Source: Lachnospiraceae bacterium
GTDB taxonomy: Bacteria > Bacillota > Clostridia > Lachnospirales > Lachnospiraceae
Direction: 5' to 3'
Assembly (NCBI GenBank): GCA_021202635.1
Contig: JAJQCQ010000074.1
Coordinates: 75,890 to 112,701, forward strand
Length of the DNA stretch: 36,812 nucleotides
The notes under the pieces were generated by a model. It saw only the letters and a program-made list of their open reading frames with translations, had not been told where the DNA came from and searched no databases. The position numbers and the translations under genes are program-made. The first letter of the stretch is position 1, and every line of letters begins with the position of its first letter. Positions 7,223 to 15,061 of this stretch are shown here, in pieces.

Positions 7223-8455
7223 CTAACTCCAGTAAATCGTAATCAGGCAAAAGTTATCATCCGTGTGATAGCGGTAGTTCCAGCTGGTCACCCCATTTTG
7301 CCGCATCAGATACTGCCCTGCTTCTTTTAACAGGTCTCCCTCAAAGAGCGCAGCCTGTGCTTCTTCATAAGCGGTCTCACTTCCGAACTTCATCATAATG
7401 CGCGTCTCCGACGCCCACACAGACTCCAGCAGTGCCTGATTGATCGTATCCCAGTCAAACGCTTCATAATAATACCCGTTTAATTTATAGTAATCATAGG
7501 CATCCGAGGTACACGCCGGCAGCTCAATCGAATCATCCGGCACATGCGTCTTAAAAAGATCGTACTCCGTACAGCACAGATAGTTATAATTAATCGTGCT
7601 TTCCGTATCATACGCATCCATGTTTTCCGCAAACACCGGATCCCCCCAGGTGACGTCCACGTAATAATACGCCTCCACCGCCGCCACGGCAGGCACACCC
7701 GCCAGAGTCTCTTCCGACTGCTCCTGCTCCGTGATGCGGACCAGATTCCACCCGTGGTCGCCGCCGTCTGCAATCGTCCCGGTCACATAGGTACAGAACA
7801 GCCCCATCCGATGCAGGATATACTGAAAAGCCCGTGAATATCCGGCACATACCGAAGAATGATAGAGCAAGACACTCTGAATATTCTGAGAATCCGCGCT
7901 GTACGCATCATATTCTGTCGTATCAATGATGTATTCATAGACAAACTTAATCTTCTCATAGTCCGTCGCGTCTTCCGGAATCTGCGCAATACAGGCATCC
8001 GCCGCTGCCTCCAGCTCTTCGCGCATCGCGTCGCGGTCCTCTGCGGCCACCGTCACGTCAAAATGATAGGACACCACCGTCCCCAGCAGTGCCGACTCCT
8101 CCACCTGCGCGCTCGTATCCGTCCAGAAAATCTCCGGATGATCCGCCAGCACCGCATAATACGTCCGCCAGAAATCCTCCACCGAAACAGACGACAGAAA
8201 ATCCCCTGAATCCTCATAGCGCATCAGATGAACATAAATCTCCCGATAAGCCTCATGCAATTCCTCCGGCAGATGGTCATAATAATATTCCTCCACCGAA
8301 GAAGCATATCCCTCCTCAACTGCCGTCAATTCCCATGTCTCTTCACTTCCGGTCAGCTCATACTTGACCCGCGATACCACCCCGCAGCCCGCCAATTGCG
8401 TCATGCAGAGCAAAAACAGCACACACAGCCAGAATCTTTTTTTCTTTTTGTTCAT
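7223..8455 (-). CDS. Lipoprotein with transglutaminase-like (papain-fold) domain
   Basis: The 410-residue product has a lipoprotein signal peptide: MNKKKKRFWLCVLFLLCMTQ followed by the lipobox LAGC, so it should be anchored on the outer membrane face. The C-terminal half has the transglutaminase-core triad: Cys203 in CAGYSRAFQYIL, His234 in GDHGWNLVRI and Asp267 in YYVDVTWGD. Homologous domains act as proteases, peptide-crosslinking enzymes or cell-wall amidases; the substrate here is unknown. The N-terminal ~150 residues are helical and acidic and are predicted only to be extracellular. The start is forced by an in-frame stop nine bases upstream, but the nearest purine-rich site (GAGGGG) is only about two bases from the ATG, an unusually short spacing. 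It is preceded by a 1-kb gene-free stretch. Confidence 0.88.
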   Translation of the reverse strand: MNKKKKRFWLCVLFLLCMTQLAGCGVVSRVKYELTGSEETWELTAVEEGYASSVEEYYYDHLPEELHEAYREIYVHLMRYEDSGDFLSSVSVEDFWRTYYAVLADHPEIFWTDTSAQVEESALLGTVVSYHFDVTVAAEDRDAMREELEAAADACIAQIPEDATDYEKIKFVYEYIIDTTEYDAYSADSQNIQSVLLYHSSVCAGYSRAFQYILHRMGLFCTYVTGTIADGGDHGWNLVRITEQEQSEETLAGVPAVAAVEAYYYVDVTWGDPVFAENMDAYDTESTINYNYLCCTEYDLFKTHVPDDSIELPACTSDAYDYYKLNGYYYEAFDWDTINQALLESVWASETRIMMKFGSETAYEEAQAALFEGDLLKEAGQYLMRQNGVTSWNYRYHTDDNFCLITIYWS

Positions 8456-8510
8456 TACCCCTCACAATCAAACGAAGCTTCTCTACCGTCCTCACAGCTT
8501 TGTCCGGGTG

Positions 8511-8566
8511 CACGGTACAGGCACTCCGTATCTTCCCACACGGTACACGTACTCCGTACCTTCCCG
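8511..8566. repeat. Two-copy 28-bp tandem repeat
   Basis: Units 8511-8538 and 8539-8566 match at 24 of 28 positions; both contain cacggtaca, actccgta and cttccc. It lies about 60 bases upstream of the lipoprotein start codon, within its probable leader or promoter region. Confidence 0.65.
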
Positions 8567-8755
8567 GCTACGCCCTATTCTAACACCAATCCTTCAAAAT
8601 GGCTATATAAAAAAGTGTGCCTGCCCCCGGTCAAAAATACGGCAAAAGGGCGGCTCCGCACTCGACCTTTCCACACGCAAAAAAGGCCCTTGTCGGATTT
8701 CTTCCCCGTTCCCAGGCCTGGCATCACCGTTGCATCATCATTCTGTTTCTCTTTG

Positions 8756-8783
8756 CCCGCGGCAGGATATTTCCCGCCGCGGG
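8756..8783. other. GC-rich hairpin in the gene-free stretch
   Basis: CCCGCGGC (8756-8763) pairs with GCCGCGGG (8776-8783); GG/CC inside extend the stem past one mismatch, leaving a 6-base loop (atattt). No T-tract follows on either strand, so it is more likely an RNA structural element than a terminator. Confidence 0.5.
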
Positions 8784-9473
8784 AATCACGTTCCTTTTTC
8801 TCTATACCTGAAACTACGGTTTGCGGCGTCTCCCCGGATGGAACACCGCGCTATAGTATGTGCGGCAGTCCCAGGTATCTCCTATGAATCAATCAGTTAC
8901 CATCGCGTTGCCATTCGCATATCCTCTGCAGGCATTCTGGTTTGTCAATCGCACGGTACCTGCGGTTTCTCTGCGCCTGTCAATCGCGTACACTCATTTT
9001 TCCTGCATAAACGGTTCCGATTCGCAGCTGCGCTGGGAACCTAACCATGAACCATCACAGGTTTTTCTCTTCTCAATCACGTATCACCTGTGCTGGTGAT
9101 CCAATGAACCCCACCTTTGCCAACCACGCATTTTCCCTGCGTTGCCAACGGTAAATGCAGCTTCCTGCACGCCGCCACTTGTGGCAGTCCCTTTTTGTAA
9201 GCGGAAGAATCAGGCAAAACGCCCTTTTTTAAGTAATTTTTTGTTACAAAGCAAGCTTTCGCTTTGGTTTATCTTTTGTTGTTAGCTTATGACTGCCATA
9301 CGCATGGAAGCAAACGGAAGTTCCACATGCCATGGTGGGATCTTTTTGAAACTCATTTTTGCAATTGCGGTTACGCATGTATCCGCATTTTGCATTTTGG
9401 GGTGCTCACGCATCCGTTTTTTGCATTCACTTTCATTTCTACGTTCGTGATCATGAATGCTTACGCTTACGTA

Positions 9474-9959
9474 TCAGTCAATCCAGATGCCATTTGTATA
9501 ACTGGCTATTGACTCAATCGTACCATCTTGATTGATGACGTGAGCCCCAGAAGCACGATAATAATAACCGCCTTCCACACTGATGTCAGTCTCGGTGATA
9601 GATACAAAATAAGCATCATATTTCGTAGACCTTGTCCCAATGTAGTAAGTACACCAGGTTCCATTTACCAGCCTCTGCAGGTACATATTAACATAGATGG
9701 CATCAACTTTCTGCTTTGCTGTGGTAGAACCACTGAGGCGAACCGTTCTGGTTCCCGTGACAGTCATCGTGCCAGTCCCATCTGAAAGATAAGTCCACCG
9801 GGCTTTCGGATACGCCGTCGCCGTTACTTCTGTTTCCTCGGTCAGCAAAGAACCATCTACCACAGTTCCCAACAGTTCATCCGCCGCAGATACATGCAGC
9901 GTCCCAAGCATCATACAAAACAAAAATATTACCATTGTTAGTTTCCGTATTTTTCTCAC
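9474..9959 (-). CDS. Exported DUF6147-like protein
   Basis: The product (161 residues) begins with a signal peptide (RKIRKLTMVIFLFCMMLG then HVSAADE). The mature part looks all-beta: TYLSDGTGTMTVTGTRTVRL, VDAIYVNMYLQRLVNGTWC and GGYYYRASGAHVI resemble the small secreted Firmicutes family DUF6147, an assignment from memory of the motif pattern. Function is unknown. I chose a GTG start at 9959 because AAGGAGGG stands 5 bases upstream; the open frame reaches an ATG at 10001 without a comparable site. It follows the DUF4367 gene by 56 bases and is probably cotranscribed with it. Confidence 0.75.
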   Translation of the reverse strand: MRKIRKLTMVIFLFCMMLGTLHVSAADELLGTVVDGSLLTEETEVTATAYPKARWTYLSDGTGTMTVTGTRTVRLSGSTTAKQKVDAIYVNMYLQRLVNGTWCTYYIGTRSTKYDAYFVSITETDISVEGGYYYRASGAHVINQDGTIESIASYTNGIWID

Positions 9960-10015
9960 CTTTTCCCTCCTTCCCGTCCGCTTACACTGATAAAAACGCA
10001 TGACTTTTTATTTTG

Positions 10016-11344
10016 TTACGAGGATTTGAAAAGAAAATTCATATTTTTCACTAATTTATTCATTTCATCCAGTGAAAGAGCACCCGATATAATATAGCGA
10101 TAATCTTCATACGCAAATTCGGCACGATAGTACTCTCCTGCCTGCCCGGGATTCTCTTCCCATACCTTTACTTCAATTCCTTCCAGAATTTCTATGCTAT
10201 CCATCAGTTCACTATCTTCGTCAGAGACATAATAACTTGTCTCATCTGTCCTCATATTTCTCATATAAATATTTACGAGCGCATCTTTATATGAGTAAAA
10301 AACACGTGCCTCCAAGGCCTCATCAAATATTTCATATTCAAGATACTCCATGCCTTCCGGCCAGTAGCTGAAATACAAACCAGGAATCCCCGTTATTTCT
10401 TCGATCTCTTCCATCGCCGCCAAAGATTCTGCAATCGTACTTTCAATTGCCCTTGATTCCTCTATGTTCTCTGTCACCGTACGTGTCGCAAACACCTCCG
10501 TCACTGCTCCCCACATCTGCACAATCCACTGTCTGCTTGCGCTGACATTCATGCTCACACCAATCAGCAGCACAAATGCCGCGGCCACGATTCCGCCGCG
10601 TTTGACAATCATCCGCATATAACGGGAGCGCTTTTTCTTCTTCTCCTGCGCTCTTCGTCCCAGAGCGATCGCCTCCCGGTCTTTTTCCGAAAGCATCTGA
10701 TACAGCTCATCCTCTCCGAGAACCGCTTTCCCGGATGTCCCTTCCCCGGAATCACTGCTCCCAGGCACCTCCGCTCCTACTACTTCTGTCTCTATTTCCG
10801 CCTCTGTTTCCAATTCTGTCTCCGCCCCTTCCTCCAACCCTGTTTTCCGATTGGCGGCGGCGATTTCTTTTCGTGCCTCGGCCAGCTCCTGCTTCCGCTC
10901 TTCTGTCTTCGTTTTCCGACTCGCGGCGACAATTTCTTCCCGCGTCTCTGCCAGCTCTTCCTCCCGCTCCTCTGCTCCCGTCTTCCGATTGGCAGCAGCG
11001 ATTTCTTTCCGCGCCTCTGTTACCTCTTTCTCCCGCTCTTCCTCCGTCTGCTCCTGTTCCTTTTCCTCTTCGTCCTCTTCCCATATCCCCATTGCTTTCA
11101 ACCGCGCGACAATCTGCTCATACTGATCCTCCGGCGGATTGATCTGCGACAGCTCCGGGTCCGAATTCATCCGCGCCTCGGCTTCATCCGCTTCCTCCTG
11201 CAATCCCTGAAGGATAAACGCGTCAATCACCGGATCATCGGATTCTCTGTATGGATACCGAAATGGGGTCACCTTGCTCTTCGGCTGCTGCTTTTCTGTT
11301 TTCTGGATTCCATCGGTCTTTTCATCTTCTGTACGCATACGCAT
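10016..11344 (-). CDS. DUF4367-like membrane protein with coiled-coil repeats, possible anti-sigma factor
   Basis: The product (442 residues) has a long charged cytoplasmic N-terminal half, one membrane segment (GGIVAAAFVLLIGVSMNVSAS, near 250-270) and an extracellular C-terminal domain. The latter has a DUF4367-like motif (GLYFSYWPEGMEYLEYEIFD). Residues ~100-170 are three copies of a 23-residue Glu/Arg/Lys-rich repeat of the type EARKEIAAANRKTGAEERE, probably a coiled coil. Just before the membrane is LSEKDREAIALGRRAQEKKK. One-membrane DUF4367 proteins commonly accompany ECF sigma factors in Clostridia, so an anti-sigma role toward the factor at 12889-13416 is plausible but inferred; murG lies between them on the other strand. 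The start is either the ATG at 11344 or the one at 11338; AAGGGAG lies upstream of both. Confidence 0.8.
   Translation of the reverse strand: MRMRTEDEKTDGIQKTEKQQPKSKVTPFRYPYRESDDPVIDAFILQGLQEEADEAEARMNSDPELSQINPPEDQYEQIVARLKAMGIWEEDEEEKEQEQTEEEREKEVTEARKEIAAANRKTGAEEREEELAETREEIVAASRKTKTEERKQELAEARKEIAAANRKTGLEEGAETELETEAEIETEVVGAEVPGSSDSGEGTSGKAVLGEDELYQMLSEKDREAIALGRRAQEKKKKRSRYMRMIVKRGGIVAAAFVLLIGVSMNVSASRQWIVQMWGAVTEVFATRTVTENIEESRAIESTIAESLAAMEEIEEITGIPGLYFSYWPEGMEYLEYEIFDEALEARVFYSYKDALVNIYMRNMRTDETSYYVSDEDSELMDSIEILEGIEVKVWEENPGQAGEYYRAEFAYEDYRYIISGALSLDEMNKLVKNMNFLFKSS
10842..11048. repeat. Three 69-bp tandem repeats inside the DUF4367 gene
   Basis: Units begin at 10842, 10911 and 10980, exactly 69 bp apart, each starting gtYttccga and each encoding 23 residues of the charged coiled-coil repeat. 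Because the unit is a multiple of three, copy number can vary without breaking the frame. Confidence 0.8.
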
Positions 11345-11500
11345 CGAACTCCCTTCTTGACTTTTTCATGATAGAGGGTAAACTGTAACTAAAATAGATC
11401 ACAACAGTTCGATACCTCTACAGTTTTCATACTGCTTTCCCGGCTGCTATGACAAGCTGTCCTGAATCGTCACAGTAGGTCTTTTGAAATGGAGGATTTT

Positions 11501-12583
11501 ATGAAACGAATCGTTCTTACCGGCGGAGGAACCGCCGGCCATGTTACCCCTAACATTGCATTAATTCCGCACCTGCAGGATCTGGGGTATACCATTGATT
11601 ACATCGGTTCCTACGACGGCATCGAAAAAAGGCTGATCGAAGAAATCGGTATCCCTTACTACGGCATTTCTTCCGGAAAGCTGCGCCGGTACTTTGACCT
11701 TAAAAATTTTTCAGATCCCTTCCGTGTCGTCAAAGGCTATTTTGAAGCCAAAAAGCTTCTGAAAGACATTCGTCCGGACATCATTTTTTCAAAGGGCGGA
11801 TTTGTCGCGGTTCCGGTGGTGCAGGCGGCGAAAAGCCTCTCCATTCCGGTCATCATCCATGAGTCCGACATGACTCCCGGACTGGCAAACAAGCTTGCTC
11901 TCCCGGCCGCCACCAAAGTCTGCTGCAATTTCCCGGAGACACTGAAAAATCTGCCGGAAGGAAAGGCCGTGGTCACCGGCTCACCGATCCGTCAGGAGCT
12001 TCACGATGGCAATCGCCTTGCCGGCATGAAATTCTGCGGATTCTCCGCAGACAAACCAGTGCTGCTCATTATCGGCGGCAGTCAGGGATCCGTCGCAGTC
12101 AACCAGGCGATCCGCGGCATTCTGCCGGACCTGCTGAACACCTTCCAGGTCGTCCACCTCTGCGGTAAGGGCAATCTGGATGAAAGCCTGCGCGGCACCA
12201 CAGGCTACGTCCAATACGAATACATCGAGAAGGAGCTTCCGGATCTCTTTGCACTCGCGGATGTGGTCGTTTCCCGGGCCGGAGCCAATGCCATCTGTGA
12301 ACTTCTGGAGCTTCGCAAGCCAAGTCTGCTGATTCCGCTCCCGGCATCATCCAGCCGCGGCGATCAGATTCTGAACGCGCGCTCCTTCGAAAAGCAGGGC
12401 TTCAGCGCAGTATTGATGGAAGAAGAAATCACACCAGAGGGTCTGCTGGCCAGAATCGAAGAGCTCTACCGCAATCGGCAGACCTATCTCAGCGCGATGG
12501 AGCACAGCGCCGCCAGTGACGCAATTGAAAAAATAACCGCACTGATCGAGGCAACCGTAACCCATTCGGATTCGTTTCACTAA
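11501..12583 (+). CDS. murG: MurG-type UDP-GlcNAc:lipid I N-acetylglucosaminyltransferase
   Basis: MurG (360 residues) adds GlcNAc from UDP-GlcNAc to lipid I on the inner membrane face, making lipid II for peptidoglycan. The N-terminal glycine-rich loop GGGTAGHVTPNIALIPHL, the acceptor-side GFVAVPVVQAA and IIHESDMTPGLANKL, the interdomain GGSQGSVAVNQAIR and the C-terminal UDP-GlcNAc site SRAGANAICELLELRKPSLLIP are all present. The start is the ATG at 11501, with GGAGG five bases upstream; the open frame begins 12 bases earlier. Unlike the usual dcw arrangement, murG stands alone here, opposite to its neighbours, between a possible anti-sigma factor and a sigma-factor operon. It may be the only MurG or a second copy. 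Confidence 0.93.
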   Translation: MKRIVLTGGGTAGHVTPNIALIPHLQDLGYTIDYIGSYDGIEKRLIEEIGIPYYGISSGKLRRYFDLKNFSDPFRVVKGYFEAKKLLKDIRPDIIFSKGGFVAVPVVQAAKSLSIPVIIHESDMTPGLANKLALPAATKVCCNFPETLKNLPEGKAVVTGSPIRQELHDGNRLAGMKFCGFSADKPVLLIIGGSQGSVAVNQAIRGILPDLLNTFQVVHLCGKGNLDESLRGTTGYVQYEYIEKELPDLFALADVVVSRAGANAICELLELRKPSLLIPLPASSSRGDQILNARSFEKQGFSAVLMEEEITPEGLLARIEELYRNRQTYLSAMEHSAASDAIEKITALIEATVTHSDSFH

Positions 12584-12683
12584 TACAACGTTTTTTAACA
12601 ACCAATGTGATTCTGTAATTCTAAACTTTTTATTAAGTTTTCCCTGTAGCAGGAACTTTGTGAATAAAAAATCGAAAAGTCCC

Positions 12684-12716
12684 CCGCTTCCCCGAACCAG
12701 TCATTCGGAGAAGCGG
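12684..12716 (-). terminator. Terminator-like hairpin between murG and the sigma-factor gene
   Basis: CCGCTTCCCCGAA (12684-12696) pairs with TTCGGAGAAGCGG (12704-12716) with one mismatch. On the minus strand it is followed by GGGGACTTTTCGATTTTTT, so it would end transcripts coming from the sigma-factor side. It may also act on murG transcripts, but the plus-strand T-tract is poor. Confidence 0.5.
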
Positions 12717-12793
12717 AGGATTTCATCCTGAAACCTGTCGCACGAACTGCTCAGTACCTTCACAGTTACGAGGCTTACCCAGCACAGCGTGCA

Positions 12794-12868
12794 GGATGCC
12801 ACCCCGGCGAGGGCTTTTCCCCATATAATATACGTTTTCATATGTACTTCGCAGCAAGTGCGAAGTAC
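12794..12868. repeat. Dispersed palindromic repeat, copy 3 (rearranged modules)
   Basis: A perfect 10-bp hairpin, GTACTTCGCA / TGCGAAGTAC around the loop GCAAG (12844-12868), has the same core and loop as the other copies but a different, fully compensated stem. On the minus strand it is followed by ATGAAAACGTATATTATATG, matching the tail of copy 1, and then by the complement of the ggatgcc-cccggcgagggct module (12794-12815) also present twice at 18664-18723. Confidence 0.65.
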
Positions 12869-12888
12869 TGTCCTCAATCATTACTCGC

Positions 12889-13416
12889 TTACTTTCCTTT
12901 GTACTCGTCCCAGAAGTTTTCCCGAATAAACGCCCGCGCCCTGCACACACGTGTGCGCAGCAGCGTTTCCGTTACCTCCAGAATTTCCGCGGCTTCCCTG
13001 TAAGACAAATCGTCCACACAACAAAGTACCAGAGCCTCATACCACTGCACATTTTCCGCCTTTACTGCCTCAAAGATCCGCTGCGTCAGTTCCTGTGCAG
13101 CAACCTGGTCTTCCAGGCGCATCAGGCGCTCGTCTACCAGAAGGTTCCCCTCTTCCGCGACTGCGAAATCCACATAAGCTACACCGCGCTTATTTCTCTT
13201 TCTCCAGAAATCGATAATCGCGTTCCGGGTACTGCGCAAAAGCCACGCTCTCTCCGCTCCCAGATAAATTTTGTCAAGGTTGGCATAAAACTCGCAGAAA
13301 ACCTGCTGTTCAATATCCTGCGCAGTATAATAATCGGACGTATTTTTCATAGCGACCCGAAAAATAAAATCTCCAAACTCTTTATACGATGCCTCAAATC
13401 GAACATTCTTCCGCAT
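12889..13416 (-). CDS. ECF-type RNA polymerase sigma-70 factor
   Basis: The product (175 residues) has the two-domain layout of ECF sigma factors. Region 2 (~residues 5-75) includes FGDFIFRVAMKNTSDYYTAQDIEQQVFCEFY and the -10-recognition-like stretch AERAWLLRSTRNAIIDFWRKR. Region 4 (~115-170) carries the helix-turn-helix DDLSYREAAEILEVTETLLRTRVCRARAFIRE. It should direct RNA polymerase to a small alternative regulon. I chose the ATG at 13416 because AAAGGGA stands six bases upstream; the ATG at 13434 has no good site. It follows the HIT gene by 27 bases and is probably cotranscribed. No anti-sigma gene is adjacent; the DUF4367 protein at 10016-11344 is a candidate partner. Confidence 0.9.
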   Translation of the reverse strand: MRKNVRFEASYKEFGDFIFRVAMKNTSDYYTAQDIEQQVFCEFYANLDKIYLGAERAWLLRSTRNAIIDFWRKRNKRGVAYVDFAVAEEGNLLVDERLMRLEDQVAAQELTQRIFEAVKAENVQWYEALVLCCVDDLSYREAAEILEVTETLLRTRVCRARAFIRENFWDEYKGK

Positions 13417-13443
13417 AATTGTTCCCTTTATCATTCGTAAAAA

Positions 13444-13848
13444 CTACTGGAATAATTTCAGAATCTCCGCTTTGTCTGTATCACTGAGTTCCCCGGGCGT
13501 CCATCCGACATTGACCGTATCATTTTCATACCTCGGAATCAGGTGCATATGAAAATGATCCACCGTCTGCCCCGCTGCCGCGCCGTTGTTCTGTACCAGG
13601 TTTAATCCGTCCGCGCAAAGTCCTTCTTTCAGCTTTGCCGCAACCTTCTTTGCCACAACAATCACCTTTTGGGCCGTCTCATCCGACAGCTCAAACAGGT
13701 TTGCCGCGTGTTCTTTTGGAATAACCAGCGCATGACCCTTTGAAGCCGGGCCGAGATCCAGAATGACTCGCAAATCCTCATCCTCATAGAGCGTCGCTGA
13801 TGGGATGTCTCCCCTTGCGATTTTACAGAAAATACAGTTATCTTCCAA
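13444..13848 (-). CDS. HIT-family nucleotide hydrolase
   Basis: The product (134 residues) opens with EDNCIFCKIARGDIPSATLYED, including the CxxC zinc-binding pair common in this branch, and ends with the histidine triad DHFHMHLIPR (His98, His100, His102 from the chosen start). HIT proteins of the HinT/Hit type hydrolyse phosphoramidate or phosphoanhydride bonds of AMP and GMP conjugates in the cytoplasm; the natural substrate is usually unknown. The start is a TTG at 13848 with AAGGGAT about five bases upstream, matching where homologues begin. An ATG at 13938 would add 30 residues without family similarity. It leads an operon with the sigma factor. Confidence 0.9.
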   Translation of the reverse strand: MEDNCIFCKIARGDIPSATLYEDEDLRVILDLGPASKGHALVIPKEHAANLFELSDETAQKVIVVAKKVAAKLKEGLCADGLNLVQNNGAAAGQTVDHFHMHLIPRYENDTVNVGWTPGELSDTDKAEILKLFQ

Positions 13849-13951
13849 AACTATCCCTTCTTTCCACAGGTTACTGCAGCACGGTTTCCGGGGCCGCACT
13901 GCGTGAATGCAGATACTTGTGCTGCTGACCAGCCGCACATACTATATTTGT

Positions 13952-13980
13952 ATATTAAAAAGAATGTCGAAAAATGTCAA
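13952..13980 (-). promoter_or_regulatory. Candidate promoter of the HIT-sigma factor operon
   Basis: On the minus strand a perfect -35 TTGACA (13980-13975) and TAATAT (13957-13952) are separated by 17 bases. Transcription would start near 13945, about 100 nt before the TTG start codon. Confidence 0.5.
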
Positions 13981-14077
13981 TTGAATTTTTCGAATTTTTC
14001 AAAAAATTTGCTCAAAAGCATTCGGAGTCACTGGTACGACCCCCAAAAAACGCGAATCATAACCGTTTCCAGGCACA

Positions 14078-14713
14078 TCATCCCCGAAAATCTTCCACCG
14101 GGATCCGTTCCTCAAATGTCAGTTTTCGGTGAAACAGCATTGCCAGCAGGAAGCCGCAGATCAGCCCTCCGATATGGGCACAGTTATCCACGCCGGTTGC
14201 CGTCAGTCCCTGCAGTACAGAAAGGGACGCCATCAAAAACATTCTCTTTTTCGTATATGCCGGTATCTTCCCACGATTCAGAAGAACAACCGCAAGCAAA
14301 GCCCCAATCACAGAAAAGATCGCGCCGGAAGCCCCCGCTGACACTCTGTAATCCGCCGTATACAGATCATAAACCACCGATACGATATTTCCGGCCAGTC
14401 CACCCACAAAATAAATCGCCAGAAAACGAAGCTTCCCAGCCATTTTTTCCACCTCGTCGCCGAGAAACATCAGCACCAGCATATTATTAAACAGATGCTG
14501 AACGCCAAAATGCAGAAACATGCTGGTCAGCAGCCGGTAATACTCCCCGTACTCCGTCACATAAGGCGTATAGCACGCTCCATGCACAAGCATAAAATAT
14601 CCGTTTTCCGTATCCCCCATCACGCTGAGAATCAGAAACACCAGAATGTTCGTCACCACAATCGCCAGATTTACCGGCTGTCTGGATTTTATAAAATCCA
14701 CCGCTTCCTGCAT
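14078..14713 (-). CDS. Rhomboid-family intramembrane serine protease
   Basis: The 211-residue product has six membrane segments typical of the compact bacterial rhomboid. The conserved HLFNNMLVLMFLG segment lies in helix 2, the catalytic serine in VSAGASGAIF (Ser129) in helix 4, and the catalytic histidine in CAHIGGLICGFLL (His180) in helix 6. Rhomboids cleave membrane proteins within or close to a transmembrane helix; the substrate here is not known. The start is the ATG at 14713 with AAAGGAAG upstream; the frame is open to 14785 but the extra residues are not rhomboid-like. A promoter lies about 80 bases upstream. It is divergent from the GNAT gene. Confidence 0.93.
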   Translation of the reverse strand: MQEAVDFIKSRQPVNLAIVVTNILVFLILSVMGDTENGYFMLVHGACYTPYVTEYGEYYRLLTSMFLHFGVQHLFNNMLVLMFLGDEVEKMAGKLRFLAIYFVGGLAGNIVSVVYDLYTADYRVSAGASGAIFSVIGALLAVVLLNRGKIPAYTKKRMFLMASLSVLQGLTATGVDNCAHIGGLICGFLLAMLFHRKLTFEERIPVEDFRG

Positions 14714-14798
14714 CACTTTGCTTCCTTTCCATCCAAAACAGCTTTTTACGCACAGACAGTCCAGCCTGCCGCGCAGCGGATTCACGCCTACGCATTAC

Positions 14799-14828
14799 AG
14801 AATAACACGCATACGCGGAAATCGTCAA
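14799..14828 (-). promoter_or_regulatory. Candidate promoter of the rhomboid gene
   Basis: Minus-strand TTGACG (14828-14823) and TATTCT (14804-14799) are 18 bases apart, in the 348-bp divergent interval 14714-15061. I see no clear promoter for the GNAT gene on the other strand. Confidence 0.45.
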
Positions 14829-15061
14829 TCCCCCGTTATTTTTCGATTGCACATCCATGTCATTTCGTGATACACTGTCTCATATCCGTACCATTCACCT
14901 CATATAGACCTCGTTCCATACGCGGCGGATTACGGCATATTACGGCATCCTGACACAAAGACCAGACGCAGGATAGCAGGATACGGCGGACCCCTGCATG
15001 CTTCGCACGCACGTGAATCATGCACGATCCCATTTCAGACAAAGGCAGGAGCAGCAGCATT

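Larger units (their letters stand above)
8456..9473. other. About 1 kb without a convincing gene
   Basis: No open frame here has both a good ribosome binding site and recognisable protein content. I see a 28-bp tandem repeat (8511-8566), a GC-rich hairpin (8756-8783), the 10-mer tgtcaatcgc repeated at 8944-8953 and 8977-8986, the 8-mer cacggtac three times (8511, 8539, 8952), and small hairpins near 9160 (tgcagcttcctgca) and 9175 (gccacttgtggc). The part from about 9180 is AT-richer. It may hold a long leader for the lipoprotein gene, a structured RNA, or decayed sequence. Confidence 0.5.

Noticed and set aside
8364-9044. Long plus-strand frame (226 codons) in the gene-free stretch
   Set aside because: Its composition is unlike a protein (no domain pattern, many Pro/Ser/Arg/His), it lacks a ribosome binding site, and other frames are equally open there.
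13849-13938. Thirty-residue N-terminal extension of the HIT protein from an ATG
   Set aside because: It has no similarity to the family, and a TTG with a well-placed Shine-Dalgarno site lies exactly where homologues begin.
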